Positions 24,283 through 34,101 of a stretch of 64,000 nt of DNA are shown one piece after another. Both the position numbers and the translations under genes were made by a program. The notes under the pieces were generated by a model. The model was given only the letters and a program-made list of their open reading frames with translations, did not search any database and was not told the DNA's origin. Each line of letters begins with the position of its first letter. Within the stretch, counting starts at the first letter, position 1. Origin of the DNA: Desulfobulbus oligotrophicus (lineage in GTDB: Bacteria > Desulfobacterota > Desulfobulbia > Desulfobulbales > Desulfobulbaceae); NCBI RefSeq assembly GCF_016446285.1, contig NZ_CP054140.1, forward strand, positions 1,345,501 to 1,409,500, read 5' to 3'.

Positions 24283-25836
24283 ATGGACACACAATACCAG
24301 GCTACCTTGGAAACTTTGGAGAGGCTGCGTGCGGAATCTGTTTCTGCCGGCGGAGTTCAGCAGATAGAGACTCAGCACCGTAAGGGGAAGTTGAGCGCCC
24401 GGGAGCGTCTTGATTTACTCCTTGATGAAGGCACTTTTGAGGAATTCGATGTTCTGAAGGTCGGCCGCGGCAGCAGTCTCGGAGGCGTAAAGAACTATCT
24501 GGGTGACGGTGTTATTACCGGCCATGGCTCCATTGACGGTCGTGAAGTTTTTGTCTTCAGTCAGGATTTCACCATTCTTGGCGGCTCCCTGGGGGAGGCC
24601 CATGCGCAGAAGATCTGCAAGGTTATGGACCTGGCCGTTAAAGTCGGGGCACCTATCATAGGCCTCAACGATTCGGGAGGAGCCCGTATTCAGGAAGGTG
24701 TCGACGCCCTGGCCGCCTACGGTGAAATTTTTCATCGGAATGTCCGAGCCAGCGGAGTGGTCCCTCAGATTTCCTGCGTTATGGGGACCTGTGCCGGCGG
24801 TGCGGTGTATAGTCCGTCAATCACTGATTTTGTGTTCATGGTTGAGGACTCGTCCTATATGTTTGTGACCGGTCCCTCTGTGGTTAAAACCGTTACGCAC
24901 CAGGATATCACCTCTGAGGATCTTGGCGGAGCTAAAATCCATGCGGGTGCCAGTGGAGTCGCCCATTTTACTGTGCATAATGATGTGCTGGCTCTTCGGG
25001 AGGTACGGAGGCTGATCAGTTATCTCCCCTCCAATAACCGTTTGCAGGCCCCCATTCTGGATCTCAGTGATGCGCCTGACCGGACTGATCCGGTTCTTGA
25101 TTATCTGATTCCGAGCAACTCCAACCAGACCTATGACATGAACGTGCTGATTCATTCCATTCTCGACGGCGCAGAGTTCATGGAGGTTCATGCAGGTTTT
25201 GCCCGTAATATTATCTGTGGTTTCGGTCGTCTTGGTGGTCAGACCGTAGGGCTTGTCGCCAATCAACCGGCGGTGCTGGCCGGGGTTCTTGATATCGATG
25301 CCTCGGTCAAGGCCGGCCGTTTTGTCCGTTTTTGTGATTCTTTCAATATTCCGCTGATTTCTCTTGTTGATGTACCCGGCTTTATGCCCGGGCCTGATCA
25401 GGAACATGGCGGTATTATACGGCACGGTGCCAAACTGCTCTATGCCTTCACCGAGGCAACAGTGCCGAGGGTTTCTGTGATCATTCGTAAGGCCTACGGC
25501 GGTGCTTATCTGGTTATGAACTCCAAGCACATTCATTGTGATGTCAACTATGCCTGGCCCACAGCTGAGATCGCAGTGATGGGGCCTAAAGGGGCAGCCG
25601 AGGTGATTTACCGCAAGGAGATTTATGCAGCTGAAGATCCGGAGGCAGTGCTTGATGAAAAAATGGAAGAGTATCGCCGCACTTTTGCCAACCCGTTTTT
25701 GGCAGCGCAACGAGGGTATATCGATGATGTTATCTTCCCTCGTGATACTCGGTCACATCTCATCCGTACCTTGCAGATGCTTGACAGCAAGAAGACAAAA
25801 GGCCCGGATCGTAAACACGGAAACATTCCCCTGTGA
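24283..25836 (+). CDS. pccB: Acyl-CoA carboxylase / methylmalonyl-CoA carboxyltransferase subunit (PccB/MmdA-like)
   Basis: 517 residues of the crotonase-fold carboxyltransferase family: KLSARERLDLLLDEGTFEEFD at the N-terminus, the acyl-CoA oxyanion motifs NDSGGARIQEG and GTCAGGAVYSP, and IIRKAYGGAYLVMNSK in the C-terminal half. It moves a carboxyl group between carboxybiotin and propionyl/methylmalonyl-CoA. The biotin carboxylase/carrier gene follows after 8 bp. In Desulfobulbus-like bacteria this chemistry belongs to the methylmalonyl-CoA route of propionate metabolism. The start is ATG 24283 (MDTQYQATLE); the frame is open to 24250. Confidence 0.9.
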   Translation: MDTQYQATLETLERLRAESVSAGGVQQIETQHRKGKLSARERLDLLLDEGTFEEFDVLKVGRGSSLGGVKNYLGDGVITGHGSIDGREVFVFSQDFTILGGSLGEAHAQKICKVMDLAVKVGAPIIGLNDSGGARIQEGVDALAAYGEIFHRNVRASGVVPQISCVMGTCAGGAVYSPSITDFVFMVEDSSYMFVTGPSVVKTVTHQDITSEDLGGAKIHAGASGVAHFTVHNDVLALREVRRLISYLPSNNRLQAPILDLSDAPDRTDPVLDYLIPSNSNQTYDMNVLIHSILDGAEFMEVHAGFARNIICGFGRLGGQTVGLVANQPAVLAGVLDIDASVKAGRFVRFCDSFNIPLISLVDVPGFMPGPDQEHGGIIRHGAKLLYAFTEATVPRVSVIIRKAYGGAYLVMNSKHIHCDVNYAWPTAEIAVMGPKGAAEVIYRKEIYAAEDPEAVLDEKMEEYRRTFANPFLAAQRGYIDDVIFPRDTRSHLIRTLQMLDSKKTKGPDRKHGNIPL

Positions 25837-25844
25837 GGTAAGCC

Positions 25845-27860
25845 ATGTTTGAAAAGATACTGATCGCTAACCGTGGTGAAATTGCCATCCGCATCATCCG
25901 GACCTGCAATCGTTTGGGGATTCAGACTGTGGCGGTATATTCCGATGCTGACAACAGAAGCCTCCATAGACATCTGGCCGACGAGGCTGTTCATATAGGC
26001 GAATCCCAATCGCAACAATCGTATCTGGACATAGATAAGATCATCGCAGCAGCAAAGGCCACCGGAGCACAGGCCGTTCATCCGGGCTATGGTTTTCTCT
26101 CGGAAAAGGCTGATTTTGCCCGGGCGGTCCAAGAGGCCGGACTGGTCTTTATCGGCCCGCCTGTGGAGGCGGTTGATGTTATGGGAGATAAGATCACCTC
26201 CAAGGAACTGGCCAAGAATGCCGGAGTACCGGTTATTCCAGGACATATCGAGGCTGTCAAAGATGAGGAGGATGCACTGGCTGTTGCCGAAGAAATCGGC
26301 TACCCCGTTCTTCTGAAGCCTGCTGCCGGTGGTGGCGGCAAGGGGATGCGTATTGTTCGCGAACCGGAACAGATGAAGGAGGCGCTTGAAGCCAGTCGGA
26401 AGGAAACACTGAAAGCGTTTAATGATACACGAGTATTTGTTGAACGATATATTGAGCAACCTCGGCACATCGAGATTCAGATCTTGGCTGACAGTCAAGG
26501 CCATGTTGTTCATCTCGGTGAACGCGAATGTTCAATTCAACGCCGGTATCAAAAGGTGGTGGAAGAATCGCCTTCGCCGGTTGTCTCCGCGGATCTGCGC
26601 ACGCGGATGGGAAAGGCTGCCTGCGATTTGGCCCGACAAGCCAAATACGTTAATGCAGGCACTGTCGAGTTTGTCATGGATGCGCACCACAACTTCTATT
26701 TCCTGGAGATGAACACCCGTCTCCAGGTTGAGCACCCTGTGACCGAGATGATAACAGGGCTTGATCTGGTGGAGTTGCAGCTCCGTATTGCGGCCGGAGA
26801 ACCATTACCGTTTGATCAGAGTGGAGTCACCTTCAAAGGTTGGGCTATAGAGGCGCGCATCTGTGCCGAGGATCCGGCTCGGGGTTTTATTCCTTCCACA
26901 GGCATGATAACTCGGTACGCTGCTCCTCGCGGTAGCGGGATCCGTGTGGATAGTGGCGTTAATATCGGTGGCAAGATCGATGTGTACTACGATTCTATGC
27001 TGGCCAAAGTGATCTGCCACGGGAAAACCCGAGAAGACGCCCGACGTCTGTTGATCGAGTCTCTTAACGGCTATCATATCGAAGGTGTATCAACCAACAT
27101 TGATTTTGTTACCAGTGTGATCTGCCTGCCCGAGTTTGCTGAAGGCGCCCTGACCACCGGCTTTATTGATCAGCATTTTGAAGGAGGAATTTCAAAGCGT
27201 TCACCATCACTGCAGTACTTGCAGTTAGCAGCCTTGGCAGCAACACTGATTTACCACACGCGGACCGTTGCTGTACGTGAATCTCTCCGGCACATGGTGT
27301 CCACTATCGGGGGTAAACGTGACATGGGAAGAACACACCATTACCGGGTGCGATCTCATGAAGATTTGTTTGAGGTGGTGCTGGAGGGGACACCGGTCAG
27401 TGGAGAGGTCTGTACTATTCGCGTAGACGGTAGTACACATAAGGTTGAAATTCCGGTATTTGAATTCTTCCGGCGCCGACTGAAACTGGTTATCAACGGC
27501 TTGCCCTATCGTTTTCGTATCCGGTTTCAGGATTCATTCATTTTTATGAGTTTCAACGGCATCTCTCGGCTTTTTGAAGTGTATACGCCGAAAGAGTGGA
27601 CCATGATGCAGTACATGCCGAAGAAAGCCGATAAACTGCTCGACAACGTTTTGGTCTGCCCAATGCCTGGGTTGGTTGTGGACGTGCTGGCTCAAAAGGG
27701 TGAGCGTGTTTTCCGCGGTCAGAACCTGGTGGTGCTTGAGTCCATGAAGATGGAGAGCGGCGTTGCCTCGCCGGTGGACGGTATTATCACTGAAGTGCTG
27801 GTCAATAAGGGGCAGGCAGTGGAGGCTGATCAGGTCCTTATCAAGTTTGAAGTGATGTAA
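25845..27860 (+). CDS. pccA: Biotin carboxylase with biotin carrier domain (PccA-like)
   Basis: 671 residues: biotin carboxylase in the first ~450 (MFEKILIANRGEIAIRIIR start, ATP-grasp loop KPAAGGGGKGMRIV, EMNTRLQVEHPVTE), a linker region, and a C-terminal biotinyl domain with the acceptor lysine in VLESMKMESG. It carboxylates its own biotin with bicarbonate and ATP and delivers it to the PccB-like subunit encoded 8 bp upstream. A separate acetyl-CoA carboxylase role is possible but less likely given the fused carrier and partner. Confidence 0.93.
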   Translation: MFEKILIANRGEIAIRIIRTCNRLGIQTVAVYSDADNRSLHRHLADEAVHIGESQSQQSYLDIDKIIAAAKATGAQAVHPGYGFLSEKADFARAVQEAGLVFIGPPVEAVDVMGDKITSKELAKNAGVPVIPGHIEAVKDEEDALAVAEEIGYPVLLKPAAGGGGKGMRIVREPEQMKEALEASRKETLKAFNDTRVFVERYIEQPRHIEIQILADSQGHVVHLGERECSIQRRYQKVVEESPSPVVSADLRTRMGKAACDLARQAKYVNAGTVEFVMDAHHNFYFLEMNTRLQVEHPVTEMITGLDLVELQLRIAAGEPLPFDQSGVTFKGWAIEARICAEDPARGFIPSTGMITRYAAPRGSGIRVDSGVNIGGKIDVYYDSMLAKVICHGKTREDARRLLIESLNGYHIEGVSTNIDFVTSVICLPEFAEGALTTGFIDQHFEGGISKRSPSLQYLQLAALAATLIYHTRTVAVRESLRHMVSTIGGKRDMGRTHHYRVRSHEDLFEVVLEGTPVSGEVCTIRVDGSTHKVEIPVFEFFRRRLKLVINGLPYRFRIRFQDSFIFMSFNGISRLFEVYTPKEWTMMQYMPKKADKLLDNVLVCPMPGLVVDVLAQKGERVFRGQNLVVLESMKMESGVASPVDGIITEVLVNKGQAVEADQVLIKFEVM

Positions 27861-27971
27861 AAGAAGTGGTGCCGGGTACGGCATAAACGGGAAGAGGGCT
27901 CACTGTAACCGGTTGTTTCATCGAAGGTGTCGGTGACAGCAGGATTTTCATTGGATATTTTTGTAGACGGC

Positions 27972-28178
27972 ATGATCAAGCTGACCCGGATCAACCATTC
28001 TGAATTTTACCTGAATCCTGATCTGATCAAGGGGATAGAACAAACCCCGGACACGATTATTACATTGATAAATGGTGATCATGTTCTTGTTCGTGAAAAA
28101 GCGGAGGAGATTATCGATAAGATAATCGATTTTCGTGTCCGGGTCATCCATCAGTCTCGACAGGATGTAACCCTCTGA
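27972..28178 (+). CDS. flbD: Flagellar protein FlbD
   Basis: 68 residues, MIKLTRINHSEFYLNPDLIKGIEQTPDTIITLINGDHVLVREKAEEI..., the typical FlbD/Swrd family sequence and length. FlbD-type proteins support stator function in several bacteria, and here the gene precedes motA and motB on the same strand by 205 bp. I start at ATG 27972, where family similarity begins; the frame is open to 27927 with no good ribosome site at either. Confidence 0.88.
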   Translation: MIKLTRINHSEFYLNPDLIKGIEQTPDTIITLINGDHVLVREKAEEIIDKIIDFRVRVIHQSRQDVTL

Positions 28179-28383
28179 TGCGGTGGATACAGGCAATACC
28201 TTGTTTTTTATTCCAGGAAAGGGCCTGTGTGTGGATCGAGTTGCACTGCAGTTTGCAGGTGTTTCTCCTGAGCGCTCAGGCCGCTCTCTATTTTTTTCTT
28301 TGTAATCAGAACGATAGTCCATACAATAAGATAACATAACAACGTGCAGATTCGTTCAGGATTTTTAACCAGTTGTTGAAGTT

Positions 28384-29172
28384 ATGGATATTGCAACTCT
28401 TATCGGACTGACCATGGGGTTGGGCGCTATTATCGGTGGAGCGGTCCTTGAAGGACTCCACCTGACCGCCCTGCTACAGCCTACAGCTGCCATTATTGTG
28501 CTCGGTGGTACCTTTGGCGCTGCCTTTGTCAGTTTTTCCCTTGATGTCGCTCTTGGTGCTTTTAAAGATTTAAAGAAATTGCTGACCAGTTCACCGAAAA
28601 ACGACGACCTCATAACAGAGATCTGTGGTTATGCTGCCAAGGCCAGGAAGAATGGTATTATTGCCTTGGAACAGGAGGGGCAAACCCACAAAGACCGGTT
28701 TATGAAAAAGGCGATTTCACTGTCAGTTGACGGGGTCGAGCCCAAGGATATTCGGGAATTACTGGAAATTGACCTTGGGGCAGAAGAAGAAAGTGCCAAG
28801 ATGAGTGCCGAGTTTTTTGAAGCTGCCGGCGGTTATGCGCCGACCATCGGTATCATCGGTGCCGTACTCGGATTGATCCATGTCATGAGCAACCTTGAGG
28901 ATACCTCTAAACTTGGTGCTGGGATTGCCGTGGCCTTTGTTGCCACTATTTATGGCCTGGTTACTGCCAATATTATCTGTCTGCCTGCCGCCACCAAGAT
29001 CAAAAATCGGATAAAAGATGATACCGTACGTAAAGAGATCATCATCGCCGGGGTGGTAGCCATTCAAAATGGTGAAAATCCGCGTTTTATCGAAGAACGG
29101 CTGCGTTCGTACCTGGGAAGCCATGCAAAAAGGGGTGGCGACGTCGCTGAAGAGGGAAGGAGCAAAGGATAA
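28384..29172 (+). CDS. motA: Flagellar motor stator protein MotA/PomA
   Basis: 262 residues with four membrane segments. It opens MDIATLIGLTMGLGAIIGGAVLEG and contains the cytoplasmic loop with charged residues and the GGYAPTIGIIGAVLGLIHVM segment preceding the third helix. With MotB it forms the ion-conducting stator that drives flagellar rotation. The motB start follows its stop directly (29172/29173). Similarity is to the PomA/MotA subgroup; whether H+ or Na+ is used cannot be decided here. Confidence 0.93.
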   Translation: MDIATLIGLTMGLGAIIGGAVLEGLHLTALLQPTAAIIVLGGTFGAAFVSFSLDVALGAFKDLKKLLTSSPKNDDLITEICGYAAKARKNGIIALEQEGQTHKDRFMKKAISLSVDGVEPKDIRELLEIDLGAEEESAKMSAEFFEAAGGYAPTIGIIGAVLGLIHVMSNLEDTSKLGAGIAVAFVATIYGLVTANIICLPAATKIKNRIKDDTVRKEIIIAGVVAIQNGENPRFIEERLRSYLGSHAKRGGDVAEEGRSKG

Positions 29173-30012
29173 ATGGCTCGGAAAAAAGCACCTGAGAAGG
29201 CAGCGAATCACGAACGGTGGTTGGTTTCCTATGCTGATTTCATCACCCTTCTGTTTGCCGTGTTTGTCACCCTGTACGCAATGTCGCAAACCGATAAAAA
29301 GAAAGTGGAGCAGGTTGCCGCATCGTATAGAAGTGCCTTTGGCATGAGCTCCGGTGCTGCCTCAGGTAAGCTGGAGATGTTACTCAAGACCGATATTCTG
29401 CCTGTACCGTCAATACGTCATCAGCCGAAGAATGCGGAAAAATCGAAAGCTGATCAAGACCAGTCAGCCAGGGGACAGGCAACCAGACAGGATTTTAAAA
29501 ACATCATGATTGTTTTAGAACGCTACCTGGCTGAACATGATGCGCAGGAGAAGGTCAGCATAGAGATAACCAGACGCGGACTGGTGATCAGTCTGAAAGA
29601 GGCTGGTTTTTTTGATTCGGCCAGTGCGGTTGTCAAACCGTCTTCCTATGAGCTGCTGGCTAAAATTATCGAATCTCTTCAGCCTTTCGAAAATCAGATC
29701 AGTTTTGAAGGACACACTGATAACATGCCGATACGATCATCAACTTTTCATTCCAATTGGGAGTTGTCGACAGCAAGAGCCATCAATCTGGCTCATTTTG
29801 CCATGGATCAGCACAGTGTACGACCAGCAAGAATTGCTGTCACCGGTTATGGCGAACATCGTCCGGTCGCAGACAATGCAATTGAGGAGGGAAGAAGGCA
29901 GAACCGTCGTGTTGATATTGTTCTTCACGGCACAAGCACCGGCGAGGTGGAAGAAACCCGGCCGGTTGAGTCGTCGCCGTCCAGAGCATCGCGGCCGCAA
30001 GTACCGTTTTAA
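29173..30012 (+). CDS. motB: Flagellar motor stator protein MotB (OmpA domain)
   Basis: 279 residues: a basic N-terminus, one membrane helix with the ion-binding aspartate (WLVSYADFITLLFAVFVTLYAMS), a plug/linker region and a C-terminal OmpA-like peptidoglycan-binding domain (ISFEGHTDNMPI... and the final NRRVDIVL). It anchors the MotA/MotB stator to the cell wall. A terminator follows at 30041. Confidence 0.93.
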   Translation: MARKKAPEKAANHERWLVSYADFITLLFAVFVTLYAMSQTDKKKVEQVAASYRSAFGMSSGAASGKLEMLLKTDILPVPSIRHQPKNAEKSKADQDQSARGQATRQDFKNIMIVLERYLAEHDAQEKVSIEITRRGLVISLKEAGFFDSASAVVKPSSYELLAKIIESLQPFENQISFEGHTDNMPIRSSTFHSNWELSTARAINLAHFAMDQHSVRPARIAVTGYGEHRPVADNAIEEGRRQNRRVDIVLHGTSTGEVEETRPVESSPSRASRPQVPF

Positions 30013-30040
30013 GAGTACTGTACTGACAAGATAAAATTAT

Positions 30041-30079
30041 GGCCGGTGCGCACCATGGAGATGGGGTCCCGGCCTTTTT
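30041..30079 (+). terminator. Intrinsic terminator after motB
   Basis: GGCCGG (30041-30046) pairs with CCGGCC (30069-30074), with further internal pairing in the loop (GGTGCGCACC), followed by TTTTT. Confidence 0.65.
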
Positions 30080-30181
30080 GTTACCCGAACAGGGCACTGT
30101 TTTTATTCTCTATCGCGATGATCAATTTGCAACCGTCTGTTGCATTACTGTACAGGAACCACTACCTGTTTATTTAATTCC

Positions 30182-31480
30182 ATGCAAATAGTCACTACCC
30201 ACCGTAATACTGATTTTGATGCGCTGGCGTCAATGGTTGCCGCAACTTTGATTTATCCGGATGCAATCGCCGCCTGTCCAACAGATGTTAACCCGAATGT
30301 CCATCGGTTTCTTTCGCTTCATAAGACATCTTTTAACATCATTCTGACCCGTGAGGTTGCCCTGGAGAGTGTTACCCGGCTGATCATCACTGATACCAAC
30401 CAGTGGCGAAGGATTGAGCGGTTAAGTCAGCTCCAGGATAGAGAGGATGTTGAACTGTTGCTTTGGGATCACCATACGGGTATCGGTGACATCCGTCCTC
30501 ATTGGCAGTGTGTGGAAAAGATCGGGGCCACAGTAACCCTCCTGGTGCGGGCTGTTAAGGGGCAGAATCTGCAGTTGAGTCCGCTTCAGGCAACTCTGTT
30601 TCTTCTGGGGTTGTATGAGGATACCGGCCAGCTGACCTTTAGTTCCACTACCCCGGAAGATGCCAGGGCTGCTGCTTTTCTCCTCGAACAGGGAGCAGAT
30701 CTTGATATTGTCGTTGATTTTCTGCATATGGCGTATGGTGAAGTCCAGAAAAAGGTATTGTTTCGATTGATGCGTGATGCTGAGCAACATGAAATCAAGG
30801 GTAAACAGGTGGGGATCGGCGTTGTGCACATCGATAAACATGTCGAGTTGTCGGTGGTGGTGCAGTTGTATGGAAAGATCGTTAATGCTGACGCGGTATT
30901 TGTTATCTTTGTTAACGAAAAAGGTGGTTGTTTTGTCATTGGTCGCAGCAGTGTTCCGGAGATCAACGTGAACACAGTCCTTCAGCGATTTGGTGGGGGT
31001 GGGCACCCGGGTGCCGGATCGGCAACCATCACTGCTGATCGTGTAGTGCCGGATGAGATCCGGCAGGAGATTCTGACTGCTCTCCACGAGGTACAGTGCA
31101 GCAGTGCGTTGGTGGCGGACATGATGTCCTTTCCTGTCACCAGCGTGTTACCGGCTACGCCGATGCATCAGATCCGGCAGATTATGGAAGAAGAAAATAT
31201 TCGCGGGATTGTGGTTGAGGAGGACGACCGGCTGCAGGGTATTGTTGTGTTGTGGGATTTGAAGAAACTACGTTTAGAGAAACAGTGGAACAGTCCGGTG
31301 AAAGCATTCATGAATCGCAACGTCACCACCGTCTCTCCCGATGCCCTGGCAAGTGAGGCTGCTGATGTAATGGTACAGAAGAATATCGGTCATCTGCCTG
31401 TTGTGCAGGGAGAAAAGGTGATTGGTATCGTTACTCGTACAGATGTGATCAACTATCTGTACGGCATGTTACCGGCGTAG
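30182..31480 (+). CDS. DHH-family phosphoesterase with two CBS domains
   Basis: 432 residues. The N-terminal part is a DHH/DHHA1 module (TTHRNTDFDALAS near residue 5, DHH at 96-98, GGGGHPGAGSA near 280). The C-terminal part is a CBS pair (MMSFPVTSV..., FMNRNVTTVSPDALASEAADVMVQKNIGHLPVV). It is a shorter paralogue of the N-terminal half of the fusion at 52123-54804, lacking the nucleotidyltransferase domain. It could hydrolyse small nucleotides or nano-RNAs with adenine-nucleotide sensing by CBS; this is inference. The start at ATG 30182 begins the conserved sequence. Confidence 0.8.
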   Translation: MQIVTTHRNTDFDALASMVAATLIYPDAIAACPTDVNPNVHRFLSLHKTSFNIILTREVALESVTRLIITDTNQWRRIERLSQLQDREDVELLLWDHHTGIGDIRPHWQCVEKIGATVTLLVRAVKGQNLQLSPLQATLFLLGLYEDTGQLTFSSTTPEDARAAAFLLEQGADLDIVVDFLHMAYGEVQKKVLFRLMRDAEQHEIKGKQVGIGVVHIDKHVELSVVVQLYGKIVNADAVFVIFVNEKGGCFVIGRSSVPEINVNTVLQRFGGGGHPGAGSATITADRVVPDEIRQEILTALHEVQCSSALVADMMSFPVTSVLPATPMHQIRQIMEEENIRGIVVEEDDRLQGIVVLWDLKKLRLEKQWNSPVKAFMNRNVTTVSPDALASEAADVMVQKNIGHLPVVQGEKVIGIVTRTDVINYLYGMLPA

Positions 31481-31490
31481 CCAAATAATT

Positions 31491-31525
31491 ATTCAGCCCG
31501 TGTTCTGTTGGTGCTGTGGCTGAAT
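31491..31525. repeat. Inverted repeat between convergent genes
   Basis: ATTCAGCC (31491-31498) and GGCTGAAT (31518-31525) form an 8 bp stem just past the DHH-CBS stop. There is no T tract, so it is a weak terminator candidate. Confidence 0.4.
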
Positions 31526-31553
31526 GGACAGATGTGGTGCAATATTGGGCGTC

Positions 31554-31895
31554 TCACCCCGGAGGCCAGGCCATGTATCGGCCGCCGAGGATGTGCACGT
31601 GCAGATGAAAGACGGTTTGCCCTGCCTGTGAGCCGTTGTTGGCTACGACCCTGAAATGTGGAATCTCTTCTTTGGCAGCTGTTTCAGCACCTATTCTCAA
31701 TAATTTCCCCATCAGACGTTCATTCTCCTGCGTTGCCGCTGCAGGACCGGTGAGATGTTCTTTCGGAATAACAAGGAAGTGCACCGGGGCCTGGGGAGCA
31801 ATGTCGCGGAAGACGAGCACCTCATCATCTTCGTAAAGTTTATCGGCAGGCACTTCTCCCCGGATGATCTTGCAAAACAAGCAGTTGTCAGGCAT
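31554..31895 (-). CDS. HIT-family nucleotide hydrolase (HinT-like)
   Basis: 113 residues, MPDNCLFCKIIRGEVPADKLYEDDEVLVFRDI..., ending with the histidine triad HLHVHILGG. The first CxxC (CLFC) is typical for bacterial HinT proteins, which hydrolyse nucleoside phosphoramidates such as AMP-lysine. I start at ATG 31895, after AGGAGG in the leader; a longer open frame to 32096 overlaps the upstream gene. It lies 34 bp after a periplasmic hypothetical gene on the same strand. Confidence 0.92.
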   Translation of the reverse strand: MPDNCLFCKIIRGEVPADKLYEDDEVLVFRDIAPQAPVHFLVIPKEHLTGPAAATQENERLMGKLLRIGAETAAKEEIPHFRVVANNGSQAGQTVFHLHVHILGGRYMAWPPG

Positions 31896-31929
31896 GATAG
31901 TCCTCCTGTAGTTAAAGAAAAGAAAGCTC

Positions 31930-32559
31930 TTACTGGGCCTTACTGACTCTGGGCAGCAGGTGAAATACCAGGGTATCGTTGAGGGTCGATATATTGATCG
32001 GTTCCATGACAAGAAGAATGGATTGAGCACCGACCTTGAGATCAATGGCTTCCAATGCATCAAGATCGACCACGTACTCACGGGCACTGAGAGCATTGAT
32101 AAGAGGTGTCAGGGGGTCTTGGGATTCATCGGCAATATGGGCGGTTTGACGAAAATGCGGTGTGAGCAGCAGTTTTTTTCGCACCGCATCAAAACGGGTC
32201 TGGAGATCACAGATCATGGGGAGTCGGACTTCCCCTAGACGCAGTTGGATATCTTGACCGCCGAAATTGGTTGTGGCCACCAGATTCCGTCCGAAGAGCA
32301 CTCCGTGAACAGTAATGATGTTATCGTGTATGACTAAACGCTCTACAGACTCCACGGTGATATCACCTTGTAACTGCCGGCTCTGGGAGGGGACTTCCAG
32401 GGGTAAGAGCTTTTGTATCGAAGTCAGGACTGTTTCTGCAGGCAGGGAAAGCACAACCGGCTGTTGCTTCGTATTGTCGCCGATTGCATTGGTGGTAAGG
32501 AGGGCTGGGAGGAGAACAATTATCAGGCAAATGACGCTGCGGGCAAGAGAGATGTGCAT
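31930..32559 (-). CDS. Secreted hypothetical protein, 209 aa
   Basis: Not recognised. A clear signal peptide (MHISLARSVICLIIVLLPALLTTNAIG) precedes about 180 residues rich in beta-type alternation (ITVHGVLFGRNLVATTNFGGQDIQLRLG) and without cysteines, suggesting a periplasmic or surface-associated beta-rich protein. It may share a transcript with the HIT gene downstream. No catalytic motif is visible. Confidence 0.65.
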   Translation of the reverse strand: MHISLARSVICLIIVLLPALLTTNAIGDNTKQQPVVLSLPAETVLTSIQKLLPLEVPSQSRQLQGDITVESVERLVIHDNIITVHGVLFGRNLVATTNFGGQDIQLRLGEVRLPMICDLQTRFDAVRKKLLLTPHFRQTAHIADESQDPLTPLINALSAREYVVDLDALEAIDLKVGAQSILLVMEPINISTLNDTLVFHLLPRVSKAQ

Positions 32560-32715
32560 AGTGACTTTGAGGTGAAAAGCAGCGTTGTTGCCGCGTTGAT
32601 TATCGGGAATATATACATTGAAATTTAAACGGATACTCGTCAGGATGCTCTATTTTCTTTATGCTGTCAAGGTCTACTTCCATGGGCATTTGGAAGAAAA
32701 AAATGCAGGATCGGT

Positions 32716-34101
32716 ATGAAAAAAAATAGGGGTAGGCATCCTTCACCGCTTCCGCCTGTGCTGACTGTTGATCGGCAGTGCTGTCTGAAAAATATGCCAC
32801 CTGATCTCGCTGCTGCGCTCCGTTCTGCGTTAACCATCGATAATCCAAAATACCGGGCAGCCAGACAATTTGGCCGGTGGATCGGTAAAAATCTCAAGCC
32901 GAAACTTTTTTTCTACCATGAAACAGAAAACCGCCTTTTTTTCCCCCGTGGTTTTGGTAACCAGGCCGTTCGGCTCTGTCGCAGGATAACCGGTCAGTCG
33001 CCGGAAATTGATGACCTTCGTCGTTTGCTGCCTCCTGTTTCGTTTTCTTTTTCAGGTGAACTTCGCCGGTATCAGCATGATGCGGTAACAGCCATCCTGG
33101 AGCATTCTTTCGGAGTGGTCGAGGCGGCTACCGGATCGGGCAAGACGGTCATGGCTCTGGCCGTCATTGCTCATCGGTGTCAACCGACCCTGATCATTGT
33201 TCATTCTAAAGAGTTGATGTACCAGTGGCGCTCACGTATCGAACAGTTTCTCGGGATAGAAGCCGGGATGGCAGGTGACGGTTTGTTTGATCTCCAACCA
33301 GTGACCGTGGCCATTGTAAATACTGCCGGAAAACATCTTGATATGTTGCCTGCACAGTTCGGCCAGATTGTAGTGGACGAGTGTCACCGGGTTCCGGCAA
33401 GCTTGTTTACCAATGTTGTGGCTGCCTTTGACTGCAAGTACATGCTGGGCCTGTCAGCCACTGCCTTTCGTCGTGAAGACGGTATGACGCAGTTGATCAA
33501 TATCTATATGGGAGATCGGGTCCATACGGTTGATGGTAAACAACTGGCAGCCAGCGGTGCTGTTGTCCTCCCGGTGTTTGAACAGCGACCAACCACTTTT
33601 GTTTATCGATACCAGGGAGAGTATGCGCGGTTGATCAAAGCGCTCACCGTCAACGAACAGCGGAACCGGCAGATTAGCCGCGATGTGGTGAACCTGGTTG
33701 AACAAGGGCATCAGGGGACAATTTTAGTGGTTTCGGATCGAGTAGCGCATTGTCATATCCTGGCCCACCTGCTGACAGAGAAGCATATGTCTGTCCGTGT
33801 TCTCACCGGTCAGACACCTCCGGAAGAACGGGCAAGGATTGTTGAAGATGTTCAGTCAGATCAGGTGACTATACTGATTGCCACTGTGCAGTTGATCGGA
33901 GAGGGGTTTGACTGTCCCGGTCTGTCCACCCTGGTATTGGCCACGCCGATCAAGTTTGAGGGGAGGCTGTTGCAGGTGGTTGGCCGTATAATGCGACCGG
34001 CCATGAACAAACAGGCCAGGGTCATTGATTATGTTGATGAGCATGTTCCGGTCCTGCGTCGTTCCGCTGCAATTCGACGGACAGTGTTTGCGGAATGGTG
34101 A
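32716..34101 (+). CDS. SF2 DEAD/DEAH-type helicase (XPB/UvsW-like)
   Basis: 461 residues. An N-terminal ~110 residues of unrecognised sequence is followed by a superfamily-2 core: Walker A ATGSGKT (138-144), DECH box (221-224), the SATAFR motif III and a C-terminal QVVGRIMRP motif VI. This compact layout resembles XPB/RadD/UvsW-type DNA helicases that unwind or reverse branched DNA. It stands alone, divergent from the secreted protein and convergent with mgtC. It could be a chromosomal repair helicase or of phage origin. Confidence 0.85.
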   Translation: MKKNRGRHPSPLPPVLTVDRQCCLKNMPPDLAAALRSALTIDNPKYRAARQFGRWIGKNLKPKLFFYHETENRLFFPRGFGNQAVRLCRRITGQSPEIDDLRRLLPPVSFSFSGELRRYQHDAVTAILEHSFGVVEAATGSGKTVMALAVIAHRCQPTLIIVHSKELMYQWRSRIEQFLGIEAGMAGDGLFDLQPVTVAIVNTAGKHLDMLPAQFGQIVVDECHRVPASLFTNVVAAFDCKYMLGLSATAFRREDGMTQLINIYMGDRVHTVDGKQLAASGAVVLPVFEQRPTTFVYRYQGEYARLIKALTVNEQRNRQISRDVVNLVEQGHQGTILVVSDRVAHCHILAHLLTEKHMSVRVLTGQTPPEERARIVEDVQSDQVTILIATVQLIGEGFDCPGLSTLVLATPIKFEGRLLQVVGRIMRPAMNKQARVIDYVDEHVPVLRRSAAIRRTVFAEW

